From Muribaculaceae bacterium (GTDB lineage Bacteria; Bacteroidota; Bacteroidia; Bacteroidales; Muribaculaceae): 64,000 nucleotides of DNA. Positions 16,039-25,961 of this stretch are shown one piece after another. Numbering within the stretch: position 1 is the stretch's first letter; each line of letters opens with the position of its first letter. The stretch spans positions 29,051-93,050 of the forward strand of contig JAFVPD010000002.1 of NCBI GenBank assembly GCA_017505535.1, written 5' to 3'. Made by a program: the position numbers and the translations under genes. The notes below the pieces were generated by a model. That model was not told the DNA's origin, searched no databases, and saw nothing but the letters and a program-made list of their open reading frames with translations.

Positions 16039-16071
16039 CAAAGTTAGCACAATTTTTCCTAACTACGACAA
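16039..16071 (-). promoter_or_regulatory. promoter of the yhhQ operon
   Basis: On the minus strand TAACTTTG (complement of 16039-16046) fits TANNTTTG. A TTG (complement of 16069-16071) lies 22 bases upstream, slightly farther than optimal. Start expected near 16033. Confidence 0.45.
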
Positions 16072-16083
16072 CTCATGATTCTT

Positions 16084-18267
16084 CTATAAATCTATTTTCT
16101 TTTTGCGGTTACGTTGAGTAAACTTCTTTTTGAAATTAATCACAGCCATGTACCACGAGCGCATCTTGGTGAACAATGCCGATGGTGCAACGTTCATATC
16201 GGTCAACAACGGATCGACAAACGTAGTCAACGCCACTTCCTCGCCAAACTGCTCGGGATACAACACAATGAGATTGTTGCGTGAAAAATAACGTTGTAGG
16301 AACGAGGGCATCGAATCCATGTCGGCCGTAAACGACACCGACGTACGACGTGCGCTCACCACCACAAACAGGTCATCATCATGTATGCGATTGGCCAGCA
16401 ACACAAAGTCGTCCCACTCCTCGACATCACGAAACTCGTTACGTATCTGATAGCGTTCCTTATACAACACTCCCCTTATGAGAGGCTGCGTATCAGGGTG
16501 ACAACAAAATATTACCTTACACCCTATCTCTCGAGCAATATTACCAACCATCATCACCCATTTGCGGAATCCCGTCTCATACTGCGCTTTTGGAGGCACC
16601 GACACCACAATGCGTGTAATCGTATTCACAGGAATAAAGCAACGCGATATCACAAGCATCTTATTGGTTGACTTGAGTAGATGGTCTATCTTTGAGCCAA
16701 AGAAACTATCTATAACGGTTGACTTTCGGTGCATACCAAGTATCACCTCAGTGATATCTCGTTCCTCTATCACATTGAGAATTCCCGCAGCGGTACTCAT
16801 GTCATAACGCTCAATGGGAGTTACCACTGCATCAACACTCGCTCCCGATTGTTGCGCAATGTCAAGTGAATTTCGGCCCAATGCTCGTGAACTCGGAGTG
16901 TTGTCATTGCGCACATGTAACGCATATAAATTCGTCACGCCCACTGCATCACGAGCAAACAATGCCAACTCTACCAACGATTGCACCGTAATGGGATTGG
17001 CCACAGGTATGAGGACATTTGAGACCTTGCGTCGTGGAGCTTTTTCCTCAGGTCTATCTCCCTCAAGCATCTTAATCTTGATGCGCGCGGCAGCTCCCGA
17101 AGTCACGATTGGAGCAATTGCACAAGTGACCAATATCATCAACACCGTACCATTAAGCACCGTTTCACTCATCATACGATGGCCATCGGGCATCACCATG
17201 TTATAACCAATCGTCACTACAGCCAAAGCCACCGCCGTATGAGCCGTCGAAAGCCCAAAGAGCACCTTACGTTCCTCGGCCTGCATACGATATATTTTTT
17301 GAGCAAGCCACGCCGCAAGCCATTTGCTCACGATGGCTACCACAATCATGTTCAATGCCACATAAATCGTGGCAAGATTAGCTATTACCTTCACATTTAT
17401 CATCATTCCCACACCAATAAGGAAGTATGGGATAAACAACGCATTTCCAACAAACTCGATTCGGCTCATCAACGATGACGTGTTGGGCACATACCGATTC
17501 AACACAAGCCCGGCAAAGAATGCTCCAAGAACAGCCTCCAACCCTATGACCTGAGCAAACCATGACGCCAAAAACACCATAGCCATCACATAGACATATT
17601 GTGTCACCCTATCACTGAAATTCTTAAAGAACCATCGGGTCAAGCGCGGATAAACATATAATATAACTACACAATATACCGCCAACTCACCCAATAGGCG
17701 CAACAAATCAAACAGAGCAAACTCGCCCGTGCGATGAATGTTCACAGCTGCCGCAAGCACAAGCAACGAACCGATCACAGCGATTATCGTCCCGACAATC
17801 GCAATGAGAACCGCCGTATTTTTGGTGATTCCTAAACGTGCAACGACAGGATAAGCAATAAGAGTGTGCGACGCATACATCGAAGCCAACAACACCGACG
17901 TGAGCAAATCCATGTGAAGCAAATAGATACTTGCCAACGTTCCTATTACCATCGGCAGCACAAACGTGAGCACCCCAAAAATCATACCACGCCGCAAATT
18001 CAGTCGCAAATGATACATATCAATCTCGATACCGGCAAGGAACATCAAATACAACAATCCCACCTGGCCAAAGATATCAAAACTCGAATCGTCGGCAAGG
18101 ATATTAAATCCATAAGGGCCCACTACAACGCCCGCAACAATCAATCCTATAATGTGGGGAATCTTGAACCGATTAAGTAACACCGGAGCCAACAAAATGA
18201 TTGCCAGCACGATAAAGAATATCAGCACCGGATTCGTAACCAAAGGTGTCGCCGCGACAATTAACAT
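16084..18267 (-). CDS. CPA2 cation/proton antiporter with C-terminal universal-stress-like domains
   Basis: 727 residues. Residues 1-400 contain about 12 membrane helices with KefB/NhaA-type motifs (PHIIGLIVAGVVVGPYGFN, GLLYLMFLAGIEIDMYHLRL, ASHTLIAYPVVARLGI, GAFFAGLVLNRYVP). This predicts Na+ or K+ exchange for protons across the inner membrane. Residues about 415-690 are two soluble Rossmann-like units (VSNVLIPVANPITVQSLVEL, then RIVVSVPPKAQYETGF) of the universal stress protein type, probably regulatory. Such fusions are common in Bacteroidales. No operon partner is evident. Confidence 0.88.
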   Translation of the reverse strand: MLIVAATPLVTNPVLIFFIVLAIILLAPVLLNRFKIPHIIGLIVAGVVVGPYGFNILADDSSFDIFGQVGLLYLMFLAGIEIDMYHLRLNLRRGMIFGVLTFVLPMVIGTLASIYLLHMDLLTSVLLASMYASHTLIAYPVVARLGITKNTAVLIAIVGTIIAVIGSLLVLAAAVNIHRTGEFALFDLLRLLGELAVYCVVILYVYPRLTRWFFKNFSDRVTQYVYVMAMVFLASWFAQVIGLEAVLGAFFAGLVLNRYVPNTSSLMSRIEFVGNALFIPYFLIGVGMMINVKVIANLATIYVALNMIVVAIVSKWLAAWLAQKIYRMQAEERKVLFGLSTAHTAVALAVVTIGYNMVMPDGHRMMSETVLNGTVLMILVTCAIAPIVTSGAAARIKIKMLEGDRPEEKAPRRKVSNVLIPVANPITVQSLVELALFARDAVGVTNLYALHVRNDNTPSSRALGRNSLDIAQQSGASVDAVVTPIERYDMSTAAGILNVIEERDITEVILGMHRKSTVIDSFFGSKIDHLLKSTNKMLVISRCFIPVNTITRIVVSVPPKAQYETGFRKWVMMVGNIAREIGCKVIFCCHPDTQPLIRGVLYKERYQIRNEFRDVEEWDDFVLLANRIHDDDLFVVVSARRTSVSFTADMDSMPSFLQRYFSRNNLIVLYPEQFGEEVALTTFVDPLLTDMNVAPSALFTKMRSWYMAVINFKKKFTQRNRKKKIDL

Positions 18268-18420
18268 ATAATCAGTTCAATTTATGGTTTTAGACTTTTA
18301 TCTCCACAAAGTTAGAAAAAATAAATGCATTACACAAACCACACACTAATTACCATGCTTGATTGCCACTTTTTCAAAACACAATATTCATCTCGGCACA
18401 ACTCCCATCAACTACCATAT

Positions 18421-20589
18421 TCAATAAATATTATACATGGCTTCCAAATAATCTTTATATCGATTTTTTGCATAGTCGCGCCATATGTCGCAATTATTGA
18501 TTACTGCCCTGCCCCTACTTGTTTGGATCAAATTATCCACTATATATTGATACTGAAAAAACTCATAACGATATTCTGCCTCTATTTCCTTATTGGTAAA
18601 TAGTTTAAATGCTTGTTCTATCATCTTCTCACTCTTCTCTATCATTTCCTCGACTCCGGGATATTCTTCGGGATAGAACATAACGAAATCTTCATATCTC
18701 GTTAAAGCCCAACAAAAATCTACTGAATTTCGCATTCCCACTGCACATCTTATCATTGCTGCCGCACGTCTATTTGGGTCTGATGCGGTCTTATAGATGC
18801 GTGTAAGTTCAGCCATTTCCGAAGCAAAACGCAACTTATAGTCCAATCTGTCATCAATATACGAGTTTCTCGATTTAAAATCATAGTTAAATGGATTTCG
18901 TTTCATATAATTACCCGAGGACCACACGTTGGTAGTATATTGAAATTCCGATGATACTTTCTCTAAACATGCCACAGCCTTGTCATACTCACATGCTCTA
19001 AGATACCTCGTTCCGAGCAACTCATTCCAATAATCGGCATTGGTATAACCTCGCGACAACAAAAATCGCGACATTACATCTTTGGGGTTATCCAATTCTG
19101 CGACAAATTGCTCCAATGACGACAACGACATCGTATCGGCACATTCAAATGCCAGGGTTGCATAATCTATGGGATTTCTCCAGTAATAATAATCCGGTCT
19201 AAAATGCTCCAATCCGGCGATATTAAACGCCCTATAATCGGCATAGGCCAATAGTTGCAATGCTTTGACGGGTTTGTTGGCACTCATAGCCTTAGGCACC
19301 ACATATTTTATTAATATTTTGCGCATTGCGTCATTCCAATAATAGTTTGATGCACTCACATGATAACCATAATAGCCTGATTCACACAATCGAGTTTTCA
19401 CTTCCGTCGTCATATTGCCGGAAAGTTCATTATCTACACATTGCAAATCACTGAGCAAGCGTTGTTCATAGTCACGCGTATAGCCGGATTGCTGCGCATC
19501 TATATACATGTGCAACATTCTCAGATAGGGATAATATTCTCGTTTCGACTTCTGGCACCCTTGTCTGATAAACTCCTTGGCCTCACTATATCGCGACAAG
19601 AATCCACAACACGTTGCCGCTGTATAATACCACGGACCCATGTTTTCAGTACGGCGTTCTTTAATCACTCGTTTCGACAATTCAAGAAGACGCTCACTAT
19701 CTCTGAGCGTTTGCCCCGTTTCTGGTTCATAGGGATTGTCACCCTGACTCAAATCGGTAAGCTCGACATACAATTTTGAAGCAAAATATGGCGAATTTGG
19801 ATTAATACCATAAAGATATTCTATTCTATCTATCCGATCACCTTCAATTAGTGAAAACAATTTATCCTCTTCGTTATATTTGGCATATAATACTAAAGCA
19901 TCGGCAATGCGACCTTCATGTTCCAATGCTTGCGCAACGATCAACTCTATCTGCTTCATGAACGCATTGTTCCTTATATCCTTGCGCAATTCGTTCCATC
20001 GTGCAATACATTCCTCATATCGACCAAGGCTCATTAATGCTCTCATTTCTTGGAGCAACCAACGATATAAAGGCACACTCCCCCCTTCTGAAATTTCTTG
20101 CCGACAAGTAGCCACTACATTTTCTAACTCCGACATATACTCGTCACCCGGCACCGGATAGTACCATTCATCATCATTTATCTTGAACCGAGTCTCCTCA
20201 CATCTCTTGGCCACACACAAAAATTCCAACATGGAGTATGAATTATATCTACTTTTCACAAGATCAAGAACATACTCATTAATCTCCCCACAGCCCGATG
20301 TATCATTTGATTCAAGCGCTTTGAGCAATTTTTCCACCTTGCTTAATGGATATTTATACACCAACTCGGCCACCATCGAATCGGGGTATTCACAATAGGT
20401 ATCTTCTTTCCACAATTCAATATTTACGCGACTAAATTGCTCATCGATAGGCACCTCAACCGGTCCGGGTTGATACATCTGGCACCACTCGGCTGTTTGA
20501 GAAGGGTGATAACTTGGTCCACCACACGCATAATTATTAATAGCGCACTGCAACATCAGTGCTATTACGATATATCTCAAGTATTTCAT
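18421..20589 (-). CDS. large predicted lipoprotein with helical repeats, unknown function
   Basis: 722 residues from the ATG at 20587-20589 (MKYLRYIVIALMLQCAINNY, then ACGG); the signal with a cysteine near residue 23 suggests a lipoprotein. The open frame extends 19 codons further, but that would deepen the overlap with the upstream gene. The body is almost entirely helical with SEL/TPR-like spacing (YSEAKEFIRQGCQKSKREYY, RYLRACEYDKAVACLEKVS). No enzyme motif is seen. It overlaps the end of the upstream lipoprotein gene by 53 bases, so both are cotranscribed and may function together at the cell surface. Confidence 0.72.
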   Translation of the reverse strand: MKYLRYIVIALMLQCAINNYACGGPSYHPSQTAEWCQMYQPGPVEVPIDEQFSRVNIELWKEDTYCEYPDSMVAELVYKYPLSKVEKLLKALESNDTSGCGEINEYVLDLVKSRYNSYSMLEFLCVAKRCEETRFKINDDEWYYPVPGDEYMSELENVVATCRQEISEGGSVPLYRWLLQEMRALMSLGRYEECIARWNELRKDIRNNAFMKQIELIVAQALEHEGRIADALVLYAKYNEEDKLFSLIEGDRIDRIEYLYGINPNSPYFASKLYVELTDLSQGDNPYEPETGQTLRDSERLLELSKRVIKERRTENMGPWYYTAATCCGFLSRYSEAKEFIRQGCQKSKREYYPYLRMLHMYIDAQQSGYTRDYEQRLLSDLQCVDNELSGNMTTEVKTRLCESGYYGYHVSASNYYWNDAMRKILIKYVVPKAMSANKPVKALQLLAYADYRAFNIAGLEHFRPDYYYWRNPIDYATLAFECADTMSLSSLEQFVAELDNPKDVMSRFLLSRGYTNADYWNELLGTRYLRACEYDKAVACLEKVSSEFQYTTNVWSSGNYMKRNPFNYDFKSRNSYIDDRLDYKLRFASEMAELTRIYKTASDPNRRAAAMIRCAVGMRNSVDFCWALTRYEDFVMFYPEEYPGVEEMIEKSEKMIEQAFKLFTNKEIEAEYRYEFFQYQYIVDNLIQTSRGRAVINNCDIWRDYAKNRYKDYLEAMYNIY

Positions 20590-21661
20590 TTTCGGCATAT
20601 TTTGAAAGATTTTTAGAATCAAGATGATAAAGGATTGTTGACCCACTGGTCACTGCTGCATCTATAGCTTGTTTCACTCGTTTCAACTCTTCGATTGACG
20701 ATTGTTCCACTTTAATTTTATAACCCGGCTTCAACAACACCTCATCGCTTTTACGATAATGGCGTGATATTACCTCATATAGGTTTGGGCCTATGGGTTT
20801 ATACAACTTCTTGTCGCTCCAATCCATGTTGTACATGATGCCGGCAAACTCATTCCTTTCGTTATACAACAAGCTCCATTCAAATGCCGGATAGGCAACA
20901 TCAAGGGGCAAATCATAATCAACGTCTCTCAGATAGGGCTTGATATTGTTCAAGTCTATAATCGAATTTTTGGTGTTGATATTGCGGAAATTACCTGTGT
21001 TATACACCATCAGCACTCCTCGACCTACCGGCGGCACACTCTGTCGCAATTGGTGCAAACGTATTGTCGCACTTAATTCTATTGAATCGGGCAATGCATT
21101 CTGCATTCTTCTACACAATTGATCGAAATTATTGCGTGTACTTTTTGTCCAATCACAATCGACTTGCACCTCCCTCACGGTGTTTATCCCATGGGCCTTG
21201 CACATCAACATTACTCGCTTTACGATTTTCTGCGCAATAAGATCAATATTTTCGGCAAGAAGCTCCGACTCCGACTCTCCCGTATATTTACTCTGAGCCC
21301 TCTTATCTATATCAAGCACATTATTCAACACATATACCGTAGGAACTATTTCAACCCCCTCCGGCACTGTATCTTTAAATGTTATTGTCGCATTGGGCGT
21401 TGACCCACTATTATCGTACTTGCTTTTTACAACATCAAAAAAGCGCACATACATGCGTTTAACATCGTTTTGAGTCAAAAACTGTTGTTCCACGGAGTCT
21501 AACTTGAATGTTGTTCTCCAATAGTAAATCCCATTTCCGTCCTTTCGGTCGGGGTATCTTGAGGAGTGGCCATCTCCCTCACCCGAACTCCAACTTGAGC
21601 CACATGCTGTCAGCAATATCAGCGACAGCACACATACCATCAACTTGTGTGTCTTTTTCAT
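20537..21661 (-). CDS. lipoprotein with a TIM-barrel-like domain (DUF3142-like)
   Basis: 374 residues. The signal peptide ends in LILLTAC with the lipid-modified Cys at 20. The body begins with GIYYWRTTFKLDSVEQQFL and contains VREVQVDCDWTKSTRNNF, SIELSATIRLHQL and RGVLMVYNTGN. This order of strands resembles DUF3142-type, glycosidase-like barrels (tentative). No catalytic pair can be assigned with confidence. It is upstream of, and overlaps, the large helical lipoprotein. Confidence 0.65.
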   Translation of the reverse strand: MKKTHKLMVCVLSLILLTACGSSWSSGEGDGHSSRYPDRKDGNGIYYWRTTFKLDSVEQQFLTQNDVKRMYVRFFDVVKSKYDNSGSTPNATITFKDTVPEGVEIVPTVYVLNNVLDIDKRAQSKYTGESESELLAENIDLIAQKIVKRVMLMCKAHGINTVREVQVDCDWTKSTRNNFDQLCRRMQNALPDSIELSATIRLHQLRQSVPPVGRGVLMVYNTGNFRNINTKNSIIDLNNIKPYLRDVDYDLPLDVAYPAFEWSLLYNERNEFAGIMYNMDWSDKKLYKPIGPNLYEVISRHYRKSDEVLLKPGYKIKVEQSSIEELKRVKQAIDAAVTSGSTILYHLDSKNLSKYAENEILEIYRNSTDVAVRY

Positions 21662-21830
21662 TAGATTAATAATTTTATTGTTAATTTATTTTCTTATACA
21701 AATTTACTCGTTTTTTTTAATCAACACAAAATAGCTCTCAAAAAAATTTGCACAATGAGATCTTTCCATTATAATTCCGGCGTTTTTTAAGACAGTTTCC
21801 TATCTTCGCTATCACATATTTGCTTCAGGT

Positions 21831-21862
21831 TTTGTGGCAACCGAAATGTTTTGCTAATTTTG
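21831..21862 (+). promoter_or_regulatory. promoter of the thioredoxin-like lipoprotein
   Basis: TTTG at 21831-21834 and TAATTTTG at 21855-21862 with exactly 20 bases between, an excellent Bacteroidetes promoter. The ATG is 31 bases after the -7 box. Confidence 0.72.
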
Positions 21863-21892
21863 TGGCTGAATTTTCAAGAAACATTCTATTAG

Positions 21893-22996
21893 ATGAAAAA
21901 ATATCTTTCTGCATTTATCGCTTTAGCTGCAATTATGGGCCTATCGGCTTGCGGCGAAAAACAATGGTCGGTTTCCGGAAACATTGACGGAGCCAAGGGT
22001 GAAAACTTAGTGCTTGAAACATCTGACAATGGTTGGTGGTATCCTATCGACACCACAACTATTGACAACAATGGTGATTTTGAGATGAGCCAAGCGCCGA
22101 AAGGCTATCCCGACATTTACCGTTTGAGCTTTAACGGCAAGAAATTATATTTCCCCATTGATAGCATCGAAAGCATTTCGGTTAAAGCCTCTGCGGCTAA
22201 CTTCGACGCCGATTATAAACTATCAGGCTCAGCGGCTGCGGCGCAAATGACCGCTGTTGACTCTCTGATTAATGCCGCCGTAAGAGCCAATGGCGAAGCG
22301 GCAATCGCTACCGACTCACTCCTTAAACGCAACATTGCAAACATCATCATCGCCGACCCTGCAAGCGTCGTTTCATACTATATTATCAACAAAAAAGTGG
22401 GCAAAACATCATTATATAGTCCTCTCAACAAAGCCGACTTGCGCATCATTGGTGCTGTTGCCAACGCCTATGATGTTCAACGCCCCAACGATCCCCGCAC
22501 TGGCTACCTCAAGAATCTTTTCTTAGCCAACCGACAAACTACCCCTCAAGCTGTTCAAGCCGAAAATGCCGACACAATGTATATAACTGAAACTCCAATT
22601 TTAGACCTTTCATTGAGCGACTACACCGGCAAGACTCACAGTTTGCAAGAAGTAGCGCAAAAAGGTAACGTTGTGGTGCTTAACTTCACGCTTTATGCGG
22701 CCGAACAATCTCCCGCGTTCAACGTGGAATTGGCTCGCATTTATGAAAAACGTAAAAATGCCGGTTTTGAAATTTTCCAAGTTTCAGCCGACCCCGATGA
22801 ATTCCAATGGAAACAAACTGCTAAAAATCTCCCTTGGATCACAGTTTACAATCCTCCAACAACCGGTGCAGCCAACCTCATGAAATATAACATTGTAGCT
22901 CTCCCTGCTACTTTCATCATCAACCGTAAAGGTGAATTGGTTGAACGCGTCGATGATATCACCAAACTCGACTCGGCTCTGAATAAATATATGTAA
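21893..22996 (+). CDS. DUF4369/thioredoxin-fold lipoprotein lacking the CXXC active site
   Basis: 367 residues with lipobox GLSAC (Cys20). Residues 24-110 (WSVSGNIDGAKGENLVLETS, then GDFEMSQAPKGYPDIYRLSF) match the DUF4369 beta domain that precedes thioredoxin folds in Bacteroidetes. Residues about 235-367 have the AhpC/TlpA fold, with VVVLNFTLYAAEQSPAF and the cis-proline motif LPATFIINRKGEL. The expected WCxxC is replaced by TLYAAEQSP, so there is no redox cysteine. It is probably a structural or binding relative, not an oxidoreductase. A clean terminator follows. Confidence 0.82.
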   Translation: MKKYLSAFIALAAIMGLSACGEKQWSVSGNIDGAKGENLVLETSDNGWWYPIDTTTIDNNGDFEMSQAPKGYPDIYRLSFNGKKLYFPIDSIESISVKASAANFDADYKLSGSAAAAQMTAVDSLINAAVRANGEAAIATDSLLKRNIANIIIADPASVVSYYIINKKVGKTSLYSPLNKADLRIIGAVANAYDVQRPNDPRTGYLKNLFLANRQTTPQAVQAENADTMYITETPILDLSLSDYTGKTHSLQEVAQKGNVVVLNFTLYAAEQSPAFNVELARIYEKRKNAGFEIFQVSADPDEFQWKQTAKNLPWITVYNPPTTGAANLMKYNIVALPATFIINRKGELVERVDDITKLDSALNKYM

Positions 22997-23003
22997 TATA
23001 GAA

Positions 23004-23045
23004 AACAACAACGAGGGCACGACATTGCGTGCCCTCGTTGTTGTT
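23004..23045. terminator. bidirectional terminator
   Basis: An 18-bp perfect stem (AACAACAACGAGGGCACG with its complement at 23028-23045) and a 6-base loop. It is preceded by A-rich and followed by T-rich sequence, between convergent genes. Confidence 0.85.
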
Positions 23046-23054
23046 TATATACGT

Positions 23055-23858
23055 TTATTTTGAATTTCCTTCTCGGTCAAAATGGCGCAGGCCATATATA
23101 TATCCCTCAAAAAGATATCGCACTGCCGTAAAAAACCGCGTCAAGCCTCGGCGACTACTGCGCCACGCCATCAATGGAATGCGCATCAAGGCTGTGCCTC
23201 TATACTCTATCGACAAATAGGCCCCTTGCGACATCAACACTCCGCGCGTATAAGGGCGATTGGCTGTCGTCAGGCCACAATGTTCTACTATTGTTATTGG
23301 GAAATACCGCCCTTTTAGGCCGCTCCTTAATGCCTGATACAAAAACAATTGTTCCTCTCCGGCATGAAGTATTTCCGCTCCAATGCCCCAATTGGGATTA
23401 AACCTTATATTTTCTATTGACTTGCGACGGGCTGCGATCTCAAACGATGTCACAAAATATCCCTTCGCACTTTTCTTCAAGTCAAACTCTTCGTCGGGGA
23501 ACCATTTTGAATCCCCACTATGCCGAAACGTTGCAATATCAAGGTCTCCATTCTCGGCAAACACCTCTATCACATGTCTCAACCCATCAGGAGTGTAACG
23601 TAAATCATCATCGGCAAAAAGACAAATCTCGGCATCGCTTTGAGCGATTGCAACGTTGCGATTGTTGCTCAATCCCAACGTTTCGGTTGGGCACAACTTC
23701 ACATCTCGACGCGCGACAAGTTCGGTCGGGACATTTGACATATCCGGTTTCTGCCATGACACCAAATACCTCACGCCCTCAACCTCCGGCAATGACATTG
23801 ACGCCACTCTTTTAATTCCGTCATCGCCCAACGTACATATCAAAACATCGAGTTTCAT
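23055..23858 (-). CDS. family 2 glycosyltransferase
   Basis: 267 residues from the ATG at 23856-23858, which overlaps the upstream stop by four bases (ATGA) and begins MKLDVLICTLGDDGIKRV; a longer frame exists but has no support. The GT-A fold shows the acidic motif CLFADDDLRYTP (DDD in place of DxD), and a membrane-proximal basic C-terminus. It transfers a sugar from a nucleotide donor to an unknown acceptor. It is the last gene of a three-gene glycosyltransferase operon. Confidence 0.82.
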   Translation of the reverse strand: MKLDVLICTLGDDGIKRVASMSLPEVEGVRYLVSWQKPDMSNVPTELVARRDVKLCPTETLGLSNNRNVAIAQSDAEICLFADDDLRYTPDGLRHVIEVFAENGDLDIATFRHSGDSKWFPDEEFDLKKSAKGYFVTSFEIAARRKSIENIRFNPNWGIGAEILHAGEEQLFLYQALRSGLKGRYFPITIVEHCGLTTANRPYTRGVLMSQGAYLSIEYRGTALMRIPLMAWRSSRRGLTRFFTAVRYLFEGYIYGLRHFDREGNSK

Positions 23859-24982
23859 CTTTGTAACTCTTTTAATCGTTTTTGCCAAAAATCAAGAAAA
23901 CGTTGTGCTACAACGTGCGCATCATTATGTCGTCGCACAAATTCCCTGTTGGCATCAATGTTTTCTATTACTCGTTCTTTATTCAACACCAACTCCTTCA
24001 GTGACTCATATAGTCGTTCATCATCGGGCTCGGCATTCACAATCGGACGCAACTCTTTCTCGCCGATAAAATCATAATATTCCGCCTCGCCGCCTGTCAC
24101 CGCTGTCAATCCTTGCGCCATTGCCAACAAGGCATTTGTCGCCGGGGTATAGGAATATAATTGATCGAGTATCACATGTGAATGACACATCAGCGACAGA
24201 TACTCATCATAAGGAACATTTTCAACCACTTCAAGTACACATTCCTCGGGATACTCTTCCACTACCCTACGCGCAGCAGCAAGCAATCTATAGGTTCCTT
24301 TTTCCACTTGACGGTCGCGATGCATTCCCAAAAACAATTTCAACTTGCGTGGGACATTCCGACCCACCTCAACCTTCAAGGTTGACGTATCAATCGGAAT
24401 TCCGGCATAGGCCAACCGTTCTCGCGGCACTATTCTGCGACACGACAAGTGATATTCATAAAGTGCTGTCAACACACCATCGACTTGTTCATATATATAA
24501 TCGCAATGAGCCGCGATTGAAGGTTGCAACCATGAATCAAGCGACATGGGCGATTCAACCCTGTGAGGACCGGGAGCGCCATCTATCTGCCACTCATTAT
24601 ATCGCAACGGACTATCGTTCTCGATACACATCTTAACAAACGGTGTGTCATTGCCCATTGCTGTCATAAACACCGACCGATTTTTTCGCTTGAGAAAATC
24701 AAACAATCGGCGCACTTTTTCCGGACGCAAATCGACAAACGTGGGACTGTTTATCTGCACCACATCATAGCCCGTAAACCTGTGTGACAACAGTTGCAAC
24801 TTCAGCCACAACAACAACCCGCCAATACGGCCGCCAACTTTGCGAGAAAGGTCAATATCTCGATGTGTATTAAGCCATCTTGACCCGTTTGAGGCCACCG
24901 TCACGTCATGCCCCATGCGTCTCAATGCTTCAGCCAAACAGCGGTGATAATTACTATAATCGCCTAAAAACAATATCTTCAT
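23855..24982 (-). CDS. GT-B glycosyltransferase, family 4-like
   Basis: 375 residues beginning MKILFLGDYSNYHRCLAEAL RRMGHDV in type, the first Rossmann strand and loop of GT-B enzymes. The C-terminal half has VVENVPYDEYLSLMCHSHVI, LDQLYSYTPATNALLAMAQG and LTAVTGGEAEYYDF, the donor-binding region of GT4 proteins (an E-x7-E-like pattern is not clean). Middle gene of the operon: 6 bases after the upstream GT2 and overlapping the downstream GT2 by four bases. Probably acts in surface polysaccharide or glycan assembly. Confidence 0.78.
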   Translation of the reverse strand: MKILFLGDYSNYHRCLAEALRRMGHDVTVASNGSRWLNTHRDIDLSRKVGGRIGGLLLWLKLQLLSHRFTGYDVVQINSPTFVDLRPEKVRRLFDFLKRKNRSVFMTAMGNDTPFVKMCIENDSPLRYNEWQIDGAPGPHRVESPMSLDSWLQPSIAAHCDYIYEQVDGVLTALYEYHLSCRRIVPRERLAYAGIPIDTSTLKVEVGRNVPRKLKLFLGMHRDRQVEKGTYRLLAAARRVVEEYPEECVLEVVENVPYDEYLSLMCHSHVILDQLYSYTPATNALLAMAQGLTAVTGGEAEYYDFIGEKELRPIVNAEPDDERLYESLKELVLNKERVIENIDANREFVRRHNDAHVVAQRFLDFWQKRLKELQR

Positions 24983-24988
24983 GACTAT

Positions 24989-25924
24989 CTACAACAATTT
25001 GGCTAAAATTGACACTCCACGTCCGCCATGCGCCACATAGCCACGCACGAAACGATAAAACATTCTACGCAATCTCTTTGGCTCTCGGCTCAACACCTCG
25101 CCGAGCAAACGCTCCGATTCATCTTCACGTTGCTCTCTACTATATAATCCGGCCAATATGCATCTCCGGGTTTCGATATATTTTATTGCGTCGGCGCGGC
25201 CTGATTGGCGCAACACCGACTCACACTTTTTCAACGATTCCTCCCACTTTTCCTTTCCCGACACATAATTTGTCCCGGTTATGGAATTTTCCTGTAAATA
25301 TACATGTACATTCCACGAATTGGGCATTTTCACAACCTTTTTGGCGGCAAGCAAAAGCCTCACTCCAAGCTCATAGTCATTCCACCCCATCAGCGTCTCG
25401 TCCCATGCTCCCACTCTGCGCACCAACTCGGTCCTTGCGCACCAACACTGTGTTGCAAGTGTCGCATGAAACAAATGATTGAACAGGTGATCGCCTCGAC
25501 GACATTGCTTTCTATAAACCTTCCCATCAAGGCCATGTCGTGTCGTGCCCCATTGCACGATATCGACATCTTTGTTTGATTCTATTGCCGCAACAACTTC
25601 GCCCACATGATTACTCTCCATCACATCATCTGAATCAAAAAACATCACATAGGGAGTGGAAACAATCCTCAGTCCGCTATTGCGGGCAGCACAGGCTCCG
25701 GGCTTTGACTCTTGCAATATTGTCACAAAAAAATCCGATGAAATATGCGTCTCTCGCCAATTGGTCACAACTCCCAATGTTTCATCGGTCGAGCCATTAT
25801 CCACTACAACCAAGTGCAATGGGCGCAACCGCTGCGAAGCGATCGAGTCAAGTGTGCGCGTCACGATATCAGCCCTATTATAAACAGGCACCACAACCGT
25901 TATTTGCGACATTGCTTGAGTCAT
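24989..25924 (-). CDS. family 2 glycosyltransferase
   Basis: 311 residues (a second ATG four codons in is also possible). Classic GT2 start: ITVVVPVYNRADIVTRTLDS, then VVVDNGSTDETL and the metal motif MFFDSDDVMESN (DSD). The C-terminal part is helical and ends with a basic amphipathic segment, typical of membrane-associated enzymes. First gene of the glycosyltransferase operon. Confidence 0.88.
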   Translation of the reverse strand: MTQAMSQITVVVPVYNRADIVTRTLDSIASQRLRPLHLVVVDNGSTDETLGVVTNWRETHISSDFFVTILQESKPGACAARNSGLRIVSTPYVMFFDSDDVMESNHVGEVVAAIESNKDVDIVQWGTTRHGLDGKVYRKQCRRGDHLFNHLFHATLATQCWCARTELVRRVGAWDETLMGWNDYELGVRLLLAAKKVVKMPNSWNVHVYLQENSITGTNYVSGKEKWEESLKKCESVLRQSGRADAIKYIETRRCILAGLYSREQREDESERLLGEVLSREPKRLRRMFYRFVRGYVAHGGRGVSILAKLL

Positions 25925-25961
25925 CTTTGCGATATTTTTTACGACAATATTGTCATTGATA

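Noticed and set aside
25009..25959. Plus-strand frames opposite the glycosyltransferase operon
   Set aside because: Several overlapping His/Pro-rich frames are shadows of the GT2 gene, which has intact catalytic motifs.
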